From a virus: 44,503 nt of DNA. The stretch's first letter is position 1, and each line of letters opens with the position of its first letter. The notes beneath the pieces were generated by a model. The model was given only the letters and a program-made list of their open reading frames with translations. It made no database searches and was not told the origin of the DNA. Positions 15,201 to 21,951 of the stretch are shown piece after piece. The translations under genes were made by a program, and so were the position numbers. Location: positions 1 to 44,503 of IMG/VR virus record IMGVR_UViG_3300023180_000116; one strand, given 5' to 3'.

Positions 15201-15593
15201 CACATCATCATCAACAAGATCCTCGAGAAGATCAAAATCCATACGAGGCTTATAATAAAAATTGTCCTTCCAACCAACACGATTAGCCTCAAAAAGCTTT
15301 TGCAAACCCTCATTATTCTTCGCTAAAAGAATCAAATGAAAACGCTCATGCTTTGAATCAGAATCAGACTCAACAGAAGGAACAAAATAAGCCTCAATAC
15401 CGAACAAAGGTCGAACACCAGACTTATCGCAAGCATCCTGAAACTTCAACACACCACCCATCGTCCCATGATCAGTAATAGCAGCCGCAAACTGACCATT
15501 AGACGACGCAATACGAGCAATATCCTCAGGACGAGACATCCCATCAAGAAGTGAATACTCACTATGACAATGCAAATGCACAAAATCCGTCAC
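12222..15593 (-). CDS. dnaE: DNA polymerase III alpha subunit (DnaE-type)
   Basis: 1123 residues, full length for a bacterial-type replicase. The N-terminal PHP domain keeps all nine likely metal ligands: His8, His10, Asp17, His42, Glu67, His86, Cys137, Asp201 and His203. The palm has PDIDLDF with two catalytic Asp and VDILGLKT with the third, and finger and thumb regions follow. A C-terminal OB-fold-like region (YLRVEIEDQTSSVSVFC) is present. No separate DnaQ-type exonuclease gene is visible, so the PHP domain may proofread, as shown for mycobacterial DnaE1. GTG 15593 overlaps the methyltransferase stop as GTGA. It would be the main fork polymerase with the DnaB and DnaG encoded upstream. 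Confidence 0.97.
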   Translation of the reverse strand: MTDFVHLHCHSEYSLLDGMSRPEDIARIASSNGQFAAAITDHGTMGGVLKFQDACDKSGVRPLFGIEAYFVPSVESDSDSKHERFHLILLAKNNEGLQKLFEANRVGWKDNFYYKPRMDFDLLEDLVDDDVIALSGCMGGAISKALERGDQAEAEMLSERFVKIFGDDFYYEVQAWNPQSLNDGLIDLASSFNKKVVATADCHFPSAHDAHDEEVLLMVSQYPSLNAGQVRHAKENLAGGGNVTDKMNRMYPDRFLRFDHINPYVAPAEEVLSWFADKGYDEPLYLENTVEVAEKCSARIEKRKNLLPKYMKALDSDDYLRELCLTALSDKSIDTDVYRNRLDEELAVISKLGFSDYFLMTWDLVKWCDRNDVGRGTGRGSVGGSLIAYLLDISKVDPIEYGLLFARFLNPDRNDYPDIDLDFEDKKREEVKQYLAERWGSENVAAIATYGVFKPKSVIKDVARVFQVPFDETNSVTPFFETLEELQATDKGKTFIKKYPDVLPVAKKLEGRIRNTGIHAAGMVVSSVPLTDICPVETRKGTSGEGRAAVTSFDMEDAEAVGLIKVDILGLKTVSVIKDCISKIKEIHGVDVTDTSLTLDDPAVFQNFNEGNTVGVFQADAAAYRNLIDRMGIDDFNDLVVSNALVRPGALLSQGQAYIDCKKGEAQPKYPHEVVKPILEETYGTVIFQEQLMQMAVLLAGFTWSEADKLRKIIGKKRDAAGFDEYKEKFCSNEYLTRKQSEKIWADFELAALYMFNKSHAVAYSMLSYQTMWLKINYPKEFVWSMLYNESEKGKITAYLMEATRLGIKTLPPDVNTSDEYFTIDSEGIRFGLRNVAGCGNSAIDEITKHRPYNSYDEFMNKCSKRHVKAPLRESLEKVGAFVSLGHNSGYDHERYYLPILGFAAGLADSDNEMDELVEPIDGFHEIYSELRMIKGVVRSTKKTPKYLRVEIEDQTSSVSVFCDRNAEIANRDFMYFLIGDRTLHMFCDAYEYAGTDLYDLTTIRKKGKEHEYNWLYDTGLGDASDERSLLYIFSTRTFTTAKGKDMCNFYAWDGQKIIKVVVFPFLYAKMRHMLGKTGWHAAKLKDVKDLEAAARLDSYTLDNENSLITIENYIERKRLVKP

Positions 15594-16780
15594 AACAACG
15601 CCCCAATCTGTTTAGCAACCCACTGAGCAACAGGAGCCACAACACCATTACCACACATCTTAAAACGCTGAGAATCAGAAGTCACCTTACCATCAGAACG
15701 ATACAACGTATGTTCATCAGGCCACCCCATCAAACGCTCACACTCCAACGGAGTAAGCCTCCTCACACCCAACGAACCAGCATCACCAGACAACACCGTC
15801 ACAGTAGAACGAATATCACCCATATCAAACTGATTCAACGTAGGCGCAGGACCACCCTCAACCCAAGTCTCAAAATCATCCTTATTCTGTGCCCTCCTAG
15901 ACTTCACAAAAGGAACAACAGCAACAGCATGATGATCAACCGTAGTCAAAGTAAACATCGGATCACCATCAAAACCATAACCCCGACCATTACCCGTATT
16001 AGAATCCTTACGACCAATCACCTTACCAGAAATAGGCATCACAACAAGATCAGTAGCATCCTTATAATCCCTAGCCTTCAACGTAGACGCAGAATCATCA
16101 TCAGCATAATGACCAAAACCTAGCATTCTGAACGAACGACCGACTCCAACGCCATCCTCAACTCCACCGGCAACTCTTTGCCCCTCCTTGACGCTCTGTT
16201 CAAAATCCCCTGAGCCGCCTTCGCAGAGAGGGAAAATTTCGTCGGGACATCTTCCGGCAACTGAAGAATCGAAGACAGAGGCAAGGAACACGCGCCTTCT
16301 TCTCTGGGGAACTCCGAACCACTGTGAGTCCAACATACACCACTCGCTGACCAACGCCCCTGCTTCGGCCAGCGTGTCAAGGCATCTCCCCATTGCATCG
16401 CCTCCGTCGGCACTGAGCAGTCCGGCGACGTTTTCGGCCACAACGACTCTTGGAAATTGTCCATCTGTTGCATCTCTCATCTCCTTAATAATACGAATGG
16501 CTTCAAAAAACAAACCAGACCGGTCGCCATCTAAACCAGCCTGCTTGCCAGCAACACTCAGATCCTGACAAGGAAACCCATACGTAATAACATCAACCGG
16601 CTCCAAATCATAGCCAGACACATCACGCACATCCTCAAACTTTGGCACAGTCGGCCAGCGAAAACCCAACACCTGCTGACAATGCTTATCCCACTCAACC
16701 TGCCAGCAACACACACCACCAGCAGCCTCAAAACCAAGATCAAAACCACCGACCCCAGCAAACAAAGAACCAAACTTCAC
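15590..16780 (-). CDS. DNA (cytosine-5) methyltransferase
   Basis: 396 residues from GTG 16780, which has GGAGG seven bases upstream and overlaps the previous stop as GTGA. Motifs in order: I (FAGVGGFDLG, 7-16), IV (GFPCQDLS, catalytic Cys71), VI (AENVAG, Glu116), VIII (PQRRRRVFL, near 158-166), a variable target-recognition region, IX (RRLTPLECERLMGWPD) and X (GNGVV). All key residues are intact. No restriction enzyme gene is nearby, so it probably protects phage DNA from host restriction. About 350 bases (near 16125-16480) use clearly different codons from the rest of the gene, a sign of mosaic recombination. Confidence 0.95.
   Translation of the reverse strand: MKFGSLFAGVGGFDLGFEAAGGVCCWQVEWDKHCQQVLGFRWPTVPKFEDVRDVSGYDLEPVDVITYGFPCQDLSVAGKQAGLDGDRSGLFFEAIRIIKEMRDATDGQFPRVVVAENVAGLLSADGGDAMGRCLDTLAEAGALVSEWCMLDSQWFGVPQRRRRVFLASVFDSSVAGRCPDEIFPLCEGGSGDFEQSVKEGQRVAGGVEDGVGVGRSFRMLGFGHYADDDSASTLKARDYKDATDLVVMPISGKVIGRKDSNTGNGRGYGFDGDPMFTLTTVDHHAVAVVPFVKSRRAQNKDDFETWVEGGPAPTLNQFDMGDIRSTVTVLSGDAGSLGVRRLTPLECERLMGWPDEHTLYRSDGKVTSDSQRFKMCGNGVVAPVAQWVAKQIGALL
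16125..16480 (-). other. Foreign-codon patch inside the cytosine methyltransferase
   Basis: On the coding strand this stretch favours C-ending codons (GCC, GTC, GAC, GGC, TTC) and AGA/AGG arginine. Before and after it, the same gene uses almost only T- and G-ending codons (GTT, GCT, GAT, GGT, TTT, TTG). It spans roughly residues 100-218, including catalytic motifs VI and VIII, and the reading frame is unbroken. Edges are estimated by eye to within about 20 bases. Confidence 0.7.
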
Positions 16781-17298
16781 ACTAACACCTCCAACAAAGA
16801 ACCCACAGAAGGGAACTCCTCCCAAAACTCCGAATTATACCAAGCCCGCATCAAATACGCATCAACACCAGCCTCCCTCAACAACCCAACCTCATGAGGA
16901 TTATCCTCAACCATCACATCAGCCTTCAACATCTGCACCAAGCCAGACTTATCGCCCATCTCAGCAAAAAACAAATCAGAATACTGAAAATTCCACATAT
17001 CCAACCACGGCCTCGCCCAACGAATAGCCGCATCAGAATACCTAGCAGTCACAAAAAATACATCATGACCCAACGCCCACCAATCATTAACCGCATACCA
17101 CGAATCAACAAAAGGCTTCAAATTTCTCCAAAACACCCGAGAACCAAAAATCTCCCGAGTCAAATCATCCTCATACGGAGAAATAACCCAATCAGAATAA
17201 TCAAACCCAGACATCCCACGAACATCTAGTTCTTTATTGATCGAGCCAACGAGATCTGCAACGACCCCATCAAGATCCAAACAAATAGTCTTACCCAC
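16777..17298 (-). CDS. HAD-family 5'-nucleotidase-like phosphatase
   Basis: 173 residues. HAD motifs are clear: DLDGVVAD with nucleophile Asp8 and acid Asp10, FFVTARYS (motif II Thr) and ADVMVEDNPHE (motif IV acidic residues). The small size and the DLDGVVAD form fit the 5'(3')-deoxyribonucleotidase (NT5C) group found in phages. GTG 17298 has GGAAAGG seven bases upstream. It may adjust nucleotide pools or remove a host nucleotide unwanted for phage DNA, but the substrate is not evident. It is coupled to the methyltransferase by a four-base overlap. Confidence 0.85.
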   Translation of the reverse strand: MGKTICLDLDGVVADLVGSINKELDVRGMSGFDYSDWVISPYEDDLTREIFGSRVFWRNLKPFVDSWYAVNDWWALGHDVFFVTARYSDAAIRWARPWLDMWNFQYSDLFFAEMGDKSGLVQMLKADVMVEDNPHEVGLLREAGVDAYLMRAWYNSEFWEEFPSVGSLLEVLV

Positions 17299-17312
17299 AA
17301 GACAACCTTTCC

Positions 17313-17351
17313 GTTGGGTGTGGGGGGATTGCTCCCCCCACGTAGCCCAAC
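17313..17351 (-). other. GC-rich hairpin between SSB and nucleotidase genes
   Basis: TGGGGGG (17321-17327) pairs with CCCCCCA (17334-17340) around a 6-base loop. Outer arms GTTGGG (17313-17318) and CCCAAC (17346-17351) also pair. No T-run follows on either strand. It lies in the 69-base gap between the putative SSB stop and the nucleotidase ribosome site, which begins right after the stem. It may pause transcription, protect the upstream mRNA end or separate expression levels. Confidence 0.6.
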
Positions 17352-17367
17352 AATCGCACCGTCGAAA

Positions 17368-18012
17368 TCACCAACCGTCGTTAGTCAATTCACCAGTAGT
17401 CAGATACTGCTTCTGCTTATCGTATCCGAGTACCATGTACACGTTGTCCAACTGGTGCATAGTAAGACCAGCAATGGAAGCATCAGCCTCACTAGTTCCA
17501 AGAGGAATCAGGCTATAATTAGTGTCCTGAGCACCTGAACCAGTACGGCTGTACTTAAATGTCTGATCCATAATCGAACCAAACTCTTTAGCGTACTCCA
17601 TCAGCATAAGACCGATGTGACGCTGGTTGAAAGTGGTATCAAGGATACGAGGTTCCCATGTACCATCAATCTCAACCGCAATATTAATGAGAAGGTGAGG
17701 CTTCGGCTTCCAACGCCCATCCTGAGCAATCTGCTCAGTCGCCCAACAGCGGTAGCCATGCTCCGCCATTGACGCTGTAGATGCACAGCGCCACTTCCAG
17801 TTAATGGGTGAAGTCACAACCGGAACAATAATGCCGGTTCCCACTTCTTCTTCGTAATGCTTAGAATCCTCAGTAAGTTCTTGACGGAAACGAACCTTGT
17901 AAGTATCGCCTGACTGAAGGTTGAAAAACTTCTTCGCACCTCCAGAACCGCCTGACTTCTGCGGAATACTGTTCTCAATATCTTTTAGTGTTTTAATGCT
18001 TGAAAATGACAT
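17368..18012 (-). CDS. Putative single-stranded DNA-binding protein
   Basis: 214 residues, start ATG 18012. After a flexible Gly/Ser stretch (SGGSGGAKKFF) comes FNLQSGDTYKVRFRQEL, then an aromatic- and Cys/His-containing section (INWKWRCAST...HGYRCW) that recalls the zinc-containing core of gp32-like proteins. Its place directly after primase and helicase, and before the polymerase block, supports an SSB. The usual acidic C-terminal tail is not obvious, as the protein ends GELTNDGW. Assignment is by layout and position; an unrelated early structural protein cannot be excluded. Confidence 0.5.
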   Translation of the reverse strand: MSFSSIKTLKDIENSIPQKSGGSGGAKKFFNLQSGDTYKVRFRQELTEDSKHYEEEVGTGIIVPVVTSPINWKWRCASTASMAEHGYRCWATEQIAQDGRWKPKPHLLINIAVEIDGTWEPRILDTTFNQRHIGLMLMEYAKEFGSIMDQTFKYSRTGSGAQDTNYSLIPLGTSEADASIAGLTMHQLDNVYMVLGYDKQKQYLTTGELTNDGW

Positions 18013-18017
18013 GTAAT

Positions 18018-18944
18018 TTAATCTCCTATGTTTAATTGCTTGCTTGTAATGGCTTGCTTAATTTGTATGTCTGTCATGTCGCCGGGATCTTTAAGACCGT
18101 CAGGTATAGCAACGGTATAAATCTCCTTACCACGACACTCGTCAATTATAGCACGCCTCATCTCCGCACCAGCGTCATCATTGTCAGAAAATACCGTGAT
18201 CGCATCAAAATATTTTTTGATCATTCTGACCTGATTCGGAGACACCTTAGCACCCAGAGTAGCCACAACATTCCTGAAGCCAGCCTGAGCAACCTTGATA
18301 GCATCCAAACTGCCTTCACATATAATTACGCTATCATATTGCTTAGCGTTTTGGATGTTGAATAGAACGTCTGCCCGCTTGAAACCTTTATTATATAGAT
18401 ATCTAGGTTCTTGCCAGTCATGTATAGCACGACCAATCAAACCAACCAGTTTATACTGGGGGTCACGGACAGGAATTACAACACGGTCTTTAACTTTTGA
18501 ATACCCAATCTCAAAATACTCAAGGATATCTAAATCGTACCCCCTATCGACAAGAGTCTGAACGTTATCAACCTCACCAGATTCGTAATCAACCTGGACC
18601 GAATCAGTAGACAACTCTTCAGTACCATCTTTTATGACAAGAGCTAGATCAAGTTCTCTCTGCAAATTAACAGGATCAAGTATCCACTCACGACCATATG
18701 TTTTACCAGTCATGTGTTTGTACAACTGTCTGAAGTTGCCCTTCTTACCACATGAAGGATTAAAACACTGCCACAAGCCTGTCTTAGTATTTATGTAACA
18801 GGCAGGGCTGTGAACATTGTCGTGAAACGGACAGTAGATTGCAACCTCAGTACCAGACTGAGTATGTACCTCTACACCTTGACTATCTAAAAGTTCAAGA
18901 ACCGCTTTTTGTATGTTACCTGTGGAAGTGAAGTTTGAATTCAA
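18018..18944 (-). CDS. dnaG: DnaG-type DNA primase
   Basis: 308 residues. The zinc-binding CHC2 motif is CPFH (Cys38, His41) with CFNPSC (Cys60, Cys65). The TOPRIM catalytic region has VIICEGSLDA (Glu210) and FSDNDDAG (Asp254, Asp256). Length covers zinc and catalytic domains only, without a helicase-binding C-terminal domain. The start is uncertain: TTG 18944 lies inside the preceding small gene, with no strong ribosome site, so translational coupling is likely. It should make RNA primers at the fork beside DnaB (19098-20318). Confidence 0.95.
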   Translation of the reverse strand: MNSNFTSTGNIQKAVLELLDSQGVEVHTQSGTEVAIYCPFHDNVHSPACYINTKTGLWQCFNPSCGKKGNFRQLYKHMTGKTYGREWILDPVNLQRELDLALVIKDGTEELSTDSVQVDYESGEVDNVQTLVDRGYDLDILEYFEIGYSKVKDRVVIPVRDPQYKLVGLIGRAIHDWQEPRYLYNKGFKRADVLFNIQNAKQYDSVIICEGSLDAIKVAQAGFRNVVATLGAKVSPNQVRMIKKYFDAITVFSDNDDAGAEMRRAIIDECRGKEIYTVAIPDGLKDPGDMTDIQIKQAITSKQLNIGD

Positions 18945-19098
18945 AAGTTTCAGTCTCTTCGTCGTAATCAGTAATCAAAGAGGTGGACTTAAACCCACCT
19001 TGCTTCTTCTTCACCTCATCTTCCATCCATGAACGAAGTCTGATGATAGTTTCAATATCAGCAGCAGCACCGTCCAATGTGTAGAAGGGCTTATCCAT
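18916..19098 (-). CDS. Hypothetical protein between helicase and primase (60 aa)
   Basis: ATG at 19098 overlaps the helicase stop as TAATG, which favours it over an upstream start at 19146 inside the helicase gene. The product (MDKPFYTLDGAAADIETIIR...) is mixed helix and strand, ending FEFKLHFHR, with no recognised motif. It is translationally linked with helicase and primase and may help the primosome, which is inference from position only. Confidence 0.75.
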   Translation of the reverse strand: MDKPFYTLDGAAADIETIIRLRSWMEDEVKKKQGGFKSTSLITDYDEETETFEFKLHFHR

Positions 19099-20318
19099 TA
19101 CCCTACGTCCCATTCCTCTGCCCACTTTCCTGTTTCCAAATTCCACCTTAAATAGAACCCAAAATGAGTTGCTCTACGAACCTTCCTAGAAACCACTTGG
19201 AAGAGATCAGAGTTGAACTCACGATGAATAGCAAGAACCAAGTCAGCGTCATATGCTAACTGCTTCGACCATGCAACTTCTTCAAGTTCAGGTGGTCTAT
19301 CCCCATGACCTTCCGCCATAGTCACTGCTGCTACGTCAATAATAGGCACATTGTTCTTCACAGCAATTCTTTTAAAAGCCTTTGACAAGTTCTTAGCCTT
19401 CTCGGTTTCATTACGAGCGCCAGTAGCGTCATCGAACAAACCATGATAGTCAAGAATAACCATGTCAGGCTGGTACTGATCAATCTTAGCCTGAACCATG
19501 TTCTGGTCAGCAGTCTCCAAACCTTCTGATGTGATCAAATAGATTGGTTGCTTACCTTCGAACGTACCCTCAGCCCAAGATTCATATCCATCAACAATGT
19601 CAGGATTAGCTTTGATCAAGTCTGTGTTGGTAAAATGGCCTTCACCGTTATTAAGAAGAGTATCAAGCCTTTGCCCCTCCTGCTTCTTATTCATCTCAAG
19701 AGAGATAATCATAGGTCGATAGCCAGCCTTCCAAGCATTGACTGCAAACAGTCGTGCAATGAATGACTTACCAACACCAGTCCAGCCCAGCAAGACAATA
19801 AAGTCTCCGGCCTGCCATCCACCAAACGTCTTATCAATGACATCAACACCGCTAGGGATACCAACAGTGTGCTTGTCAGGGTTCAGTGAACGCTCTTTAA
19901 GATCCTCATAACGATCACGCCATTCTGATACCAAATCGGTATCTTTGAGTGAACTAGAGTACTTATAGAGTTTGCTTGTCTGCTCCATCAAATATGACAA
20001 AGCATCTTTCGGCCCTACCTCTCCGATAAGAGAGTGAGCCTTTGCCACTATCTGACGAGTCTGAAAAGAAAGAGATTCTTTCTTCGCTTCATCAACATAG
20101 TAAGCAAGAGGTTCGGGGGTGTTGAAGAACTCAAAGTCAGAGAAGTGAGACTTTACAGTATCCTTAGATGGAACCTTGCCATGATCGTCATAGTGAGCGA
20201 CAACAAAATTCCATACATCTCTGTACTCAATAAATACATTCTCAACACCGCTATTTACAGCGTCAACATAATCGTTTGTCTCAATAATTGAATTGAGCAA
20301 CTTTATTTCGTAGTTCAA
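19098..20318 (-). CDS. dnaB: Replicative DNA helicase (DnaB-type)
   Basis: 406 residues. An N-terminal helical domain (1-125) is followed by a linker and a RecA-like motor with Walker A GWTGVGKS (178-185), the helicase motif ISLEMNKKQEGQRLD, and Walker B MVILDYHG (Asp290). A C-terminal basic motif (RKVRRATHFG) would contribute to DNA or neighbour contacts. The TTG start at 20318 overlaps the previous stop as TTGA. It should form a hexamer that unwinds the phage fork and recruits primase. Confidence 0.96.
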   Translation of the reverse strand: MNYEIKLLNSIIETNDYVDAVNSGVENVFIEYRDVWNFVVAHYDDHGKVPSKDTVKSHFSDFEFFNTPEPLAYYVDEAKKESLSFQTRQIVAKAHSLIGEVGPKDALSYLMEQTSKLYKYSSSLKDTDLVSEWRDRYEDLKERSLNPDKHTVGIPSGVDVIDKTFGGWQAGDFIVLLGWTGVGKSFIARLFAVNAWKAGYRPMIISLEMNKKQEGQRLDTLLNNGEGHFTNTDLIKANPDIVDGYESWAEGTFEGKQPIYLITSEGLETADQNMVQAKIDQYQPDMVILDYHGLFDDATGARNETEKAKNLSKAFKRIAVKNNVPIIDVAAVTMAEGHGDRPPELEEVAWSKQLAYDADLVLAIHREFNSDLFQVVSRKVRRATHFGFYLRWNLETGKWAEEWDVG

Positions 20319-20623
20319 GAATTTTCCATTCTCTTGCGTGTTTCTTCTACGATATCCTGAAAGCGAGACTTAGCCTCGTTCTCATACTTAACCTTTTCGA
20401 CCATCTCTCTAGATTCAACTGCAAACTCGAATACAAGAAATGGACCTGTCCTATTCTCAATGTACCACTTAACCGCCTTTTCTAAGAGTTCCCCGTCGTA
20501 ATGCTTAGCAAGACTATCAGCAACTTGCTCTTGTCGTGGGGAATCTGGAATAAAAAGTTTATGCGATTTCTCTGAATAGGTCTTGAATAAGTTTATCAGA
20601 CTTTCTCCAGTTAGTTTCTTCAT
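20315..20623 (-). CDS. Small protein upstream of dnaB, possible helicase loader
   Basis: 102 residues; ATG 20623 with AGGAG about four bases upstream. Helical by eye: an N-terminal SPRQEQVADSLAKHYDGELLEKAVKWYI-type region and a charged C-terminal helix (KYENEAKSRFQDIVEETRKRM). Many phages place a replication initiator or helicase loader directly before dnaB, and the first half resembles the short helical domains of such proteins. No AAA+ motif is present, so if it loads helicase it does so without ATP. Function is inferred from position. Confidence 0.6.
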   Translation of the reverse strand: MKKLTGESLINLFKTYSEKSHKLFIPDSPRQEQVADSLAKHYDGELLEKAVKWYIENRTGPFLVFEFAVESREMVEKVKYENEAKSRFQDIVEETRKRMENS

Positions 20624-20855
20624 TATCTCCTACCGGCTCCCAAGTTCTAAGCAGATACTCAATCTCTGACATTCCACCATTTACACCTACAAATTCTTCC
20701 TTGTCGTAAATCGCTGAGTACAGACATTCAATTCTGACCTGACACGACCTACAAACATCTTTTGCATAATTAATATGGTCTATATTAGAGGACAACCATC
20801 TAGATGGATGATCGTCCCTTTTGCATTTTGCTAGGGATTGCCATTCAGCCTTCAT
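20559..20855 (-). CDS. WhiB-family iron-sulfur transcription factor
   Basis: 98 residues. The four cluster cysteines are Cys11 and CRSCQVRIEC (Cys35, Cys38, Cys44), the C-x2-C-x5-C pattern of WhiB proteins. It is followed by GVNGG at 57-61 in place of the usual GVWGG turn, so the tryptophan is replaced. The C-terminus is less basic than in host WhiB proteins. WhiB proteins are found only in Actinobacteria and their phages, making this the best host marker in the window. Phage versions can act on host sigma-factor complexes; here it may switch transcription between modules. Confidence 0.9.
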   Translation of the reverse strand: MKAEWQSLAKCKRDDHPSRWLSSNIDHINYAKDVCRSCQVRIECLYSAIYDKEEFVGVNGGMSEIEYLLRTWEPVGDNEETNWRKSDKLIQDLFREIA

Positions 20856-21048
20856 TCTCGCTATCTAGCTCCCGAAGCTTAGACTCAATCTGTTCATCAA
20901 CAGCCTTCCACAGTTCAGCCCAAGCCTGCTCGTCATTTTCAGACGAAGCCTTTACTCTTGCACCAGCATCAAGTCTCAAAGACTCATAATTACCAAGATT
21001 CTTTGTGATACCAATTGATGCCCAAATTTCAACTTCTTGCACTTGCAT
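20845..21048 (-). CDS. Hypothetical protein (67 aa), common actinophage type
   Basis: ATG 21048 inside the end of the MerR-like gene. The N-terminal half is beta-type (EVEIWASIGITKNLGNYESL), the C-terminal half an acidic helix (DEQAWAELWKAVDEQIESK). I recall proteins of this size and layout in many actinobacterial phages near early or replication genes, without known function. It overlaps the whiB-like gene by 11 bases and is probably co-translated. Confidence 0.75.
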   Translation of the reverse strand: MQVQEVEIWASIGITKNLGNYESLRLDAGARVKASSENDEQAWAELWKAVDEQIESKLRELDSENEG

Positions 21049-21493
21049 TACCTCTACTTACTAATTTTACCTTTTGGTTTAATTGCTTTACCTTGTTTTC
21101 CACAAGTTTATTTCCTGCGGCTTGCTTAACTGGACGACCTGGCGTCCTGTTTGAGAAAAACTCAACGATCTCATATATGTCAGAACTTTTGTAGATTCTC
21201 CAATTTGAATAAGATGGGTACTCTGCGCCTATCGGATGAGGCTTAGGAATCAAACCATCCCTCTCGTACTTTCTAATTGTATCAGGTCTGCGCTCAACGA
21301 TCTTAGCAACTTCACCAATCGTATATGCTCTAGACAGCAAAATTTCTGAGCCGACAAGAGGCATCTCAATCTCCTCGCCATCTTTCATGCTCTGAATTAC
21401 GACATACTGCTTCTGACGAAGAATCTTTTTCACCTTATAGTATTCGTTTTTGTACAAATAAATTTTGTTTTGAATAATCTTATCTGAAAGCAC
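21029..21493 (-). CDS. MerR-type HTH regulator
   Basis: 154 residues. A central MerR-like winged HTH is clear: AYTIGEVAKIVERRPDTIRKYERDG followed by YSNWRIYKSSDIYEIVEFF. An N-terminal beta-rich segment of about 50 residues precedes it, not usual for MerR, and the C-terminus is basic with no effector domain. GTG 21493 overlaps the previous stop as TAGTG. Along with the WhiB-like gene and the zinc ribbon protein it makes a small regulatory cluster ahead of the replication genes. Confidence 0.82.
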   Translation of the reverse strand: MLSDKIIQNKIYLYKNEYYKVKKILRQKQYVVIQSMKDGEEIEMPLVGSEILLSRAYTIGEVAKIVERRPDTIRKYERDGLIPKPHPIGAEYPSYSNWRIYKSSDIYEIVEFFSNRTPGRPVKQAAGNKLVENKVKQLNQKVKLVSRGNASARS

Positions 21494-21687
21494 TACTTGC
21501 GACCCAAACCTTTATTTAACTGAACTACCATCTTATTAAAGCGATCAAGTTCAATGCTTTTCAAGTCACCACACATAAGACATATCACATCTGTGTGCAT
21601 AACACCGTTGAGGAGGTACGGATCATCAGAATACTTAGCCCCTCCACACTTGACGCAGTTCAAACGGACTTTGCTTTTAATATCCAT
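21493..21687 (-). CDS. Zinc-ribbon protein (64 aa)
   Basis: CVKC near residue 11 and CLMC near 36-39 form a two-knuckle zinc ribbon separated by about 22 residues, followed by a helix (LDRFNKMVVQLNKGLG). ATG 21687 has no ribosome site; TGATAAAAT just upstream suggests a leaderless message. It is the first gene of the run that leads through MerR, WhiB and the replication genes. It could bind nucleic acid or RNA polymerase; not recognised further. Confidence 0.75.
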   Translation of the reverse strand: MDIKSKVRLNCVKCGGAKYSDDPYLLNGVMHTDVICLMCGDLKSIELDRFNKMVVQLNKGLGRK

Positions 21688-21693
21688 ATGAAT

Positions 21694-21702
21694 ATTTTAT
21701 CA
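21694..21702 (-). promoter_or_regulatory. Extended -10 candidate, leaderless start of the regulatory/replication run
   Basis: TGA precedes TAAAAT (hexamer 21694-21699) on the minus strand, with six bases to the ATG at 21687, so the first transcribed base would be the A of ATG. No -35 is evident. Position before the regulator and replication genes makes it a good early or middle promoter candidate. Confidence 0.5.
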
Positions 21703-21743
21703 TTCTTTCTGTGTGAAGGGGCGTAGTATTGAATTTTTACCTA

Positions 21744-21941
21744 TCAGGCATCAGCATTCTTACCGAAGGCATTGTCTCCGGGATTAAGAAAGCGCATAGC
21801 AACAGGAATAAGAGCCGCCCAAAGCGAGTTGAGAGCCATCTTCCAGTCATTAGTAGCCGTGTAAGTAGCGAGAGCAGCGCCGATAACGCTACGCCCATAA
21901 GATGCGATCATCTTCTTGTTTGCATCTGATAATGTAATCAT
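21744..21941 (-). CDS. Holin-like small membrane protein (65 aa)
   Basis: ATG 21941 has a very strong AAGGAGG. Two hydrophobic stretches are separated by a charged turn: VIGAALATYTATNDWK and MALNSLWAALIPVAMRFL, ending NPGDNAFGK. This layout and the RFLNPGDNAFG ending resemble small actinophage proteins often labelled holins. A holin would form holes in the host membrane to release endolysin. No lysin gene is visible nearby, so the lysis role stays inferred. Confidence 0.65.
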   Translation of the reverse strand: MITLSDANKKMIASYGRSVIGAALATYTATNDWKMALNSLWAALIPVAMRFLNPGDNAFGKNADA

Positions 21942-21951
21942 TATTTCCTCC

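Noticed and set aside
16120-16473. Alternative minus-strand frame and a plus-strand frame inside the cytosine methyltransferase
   Set aside because: The catalytic motifs lie in the methyltransferase frame. The other frames are open because of the unusual base composition of the patch.
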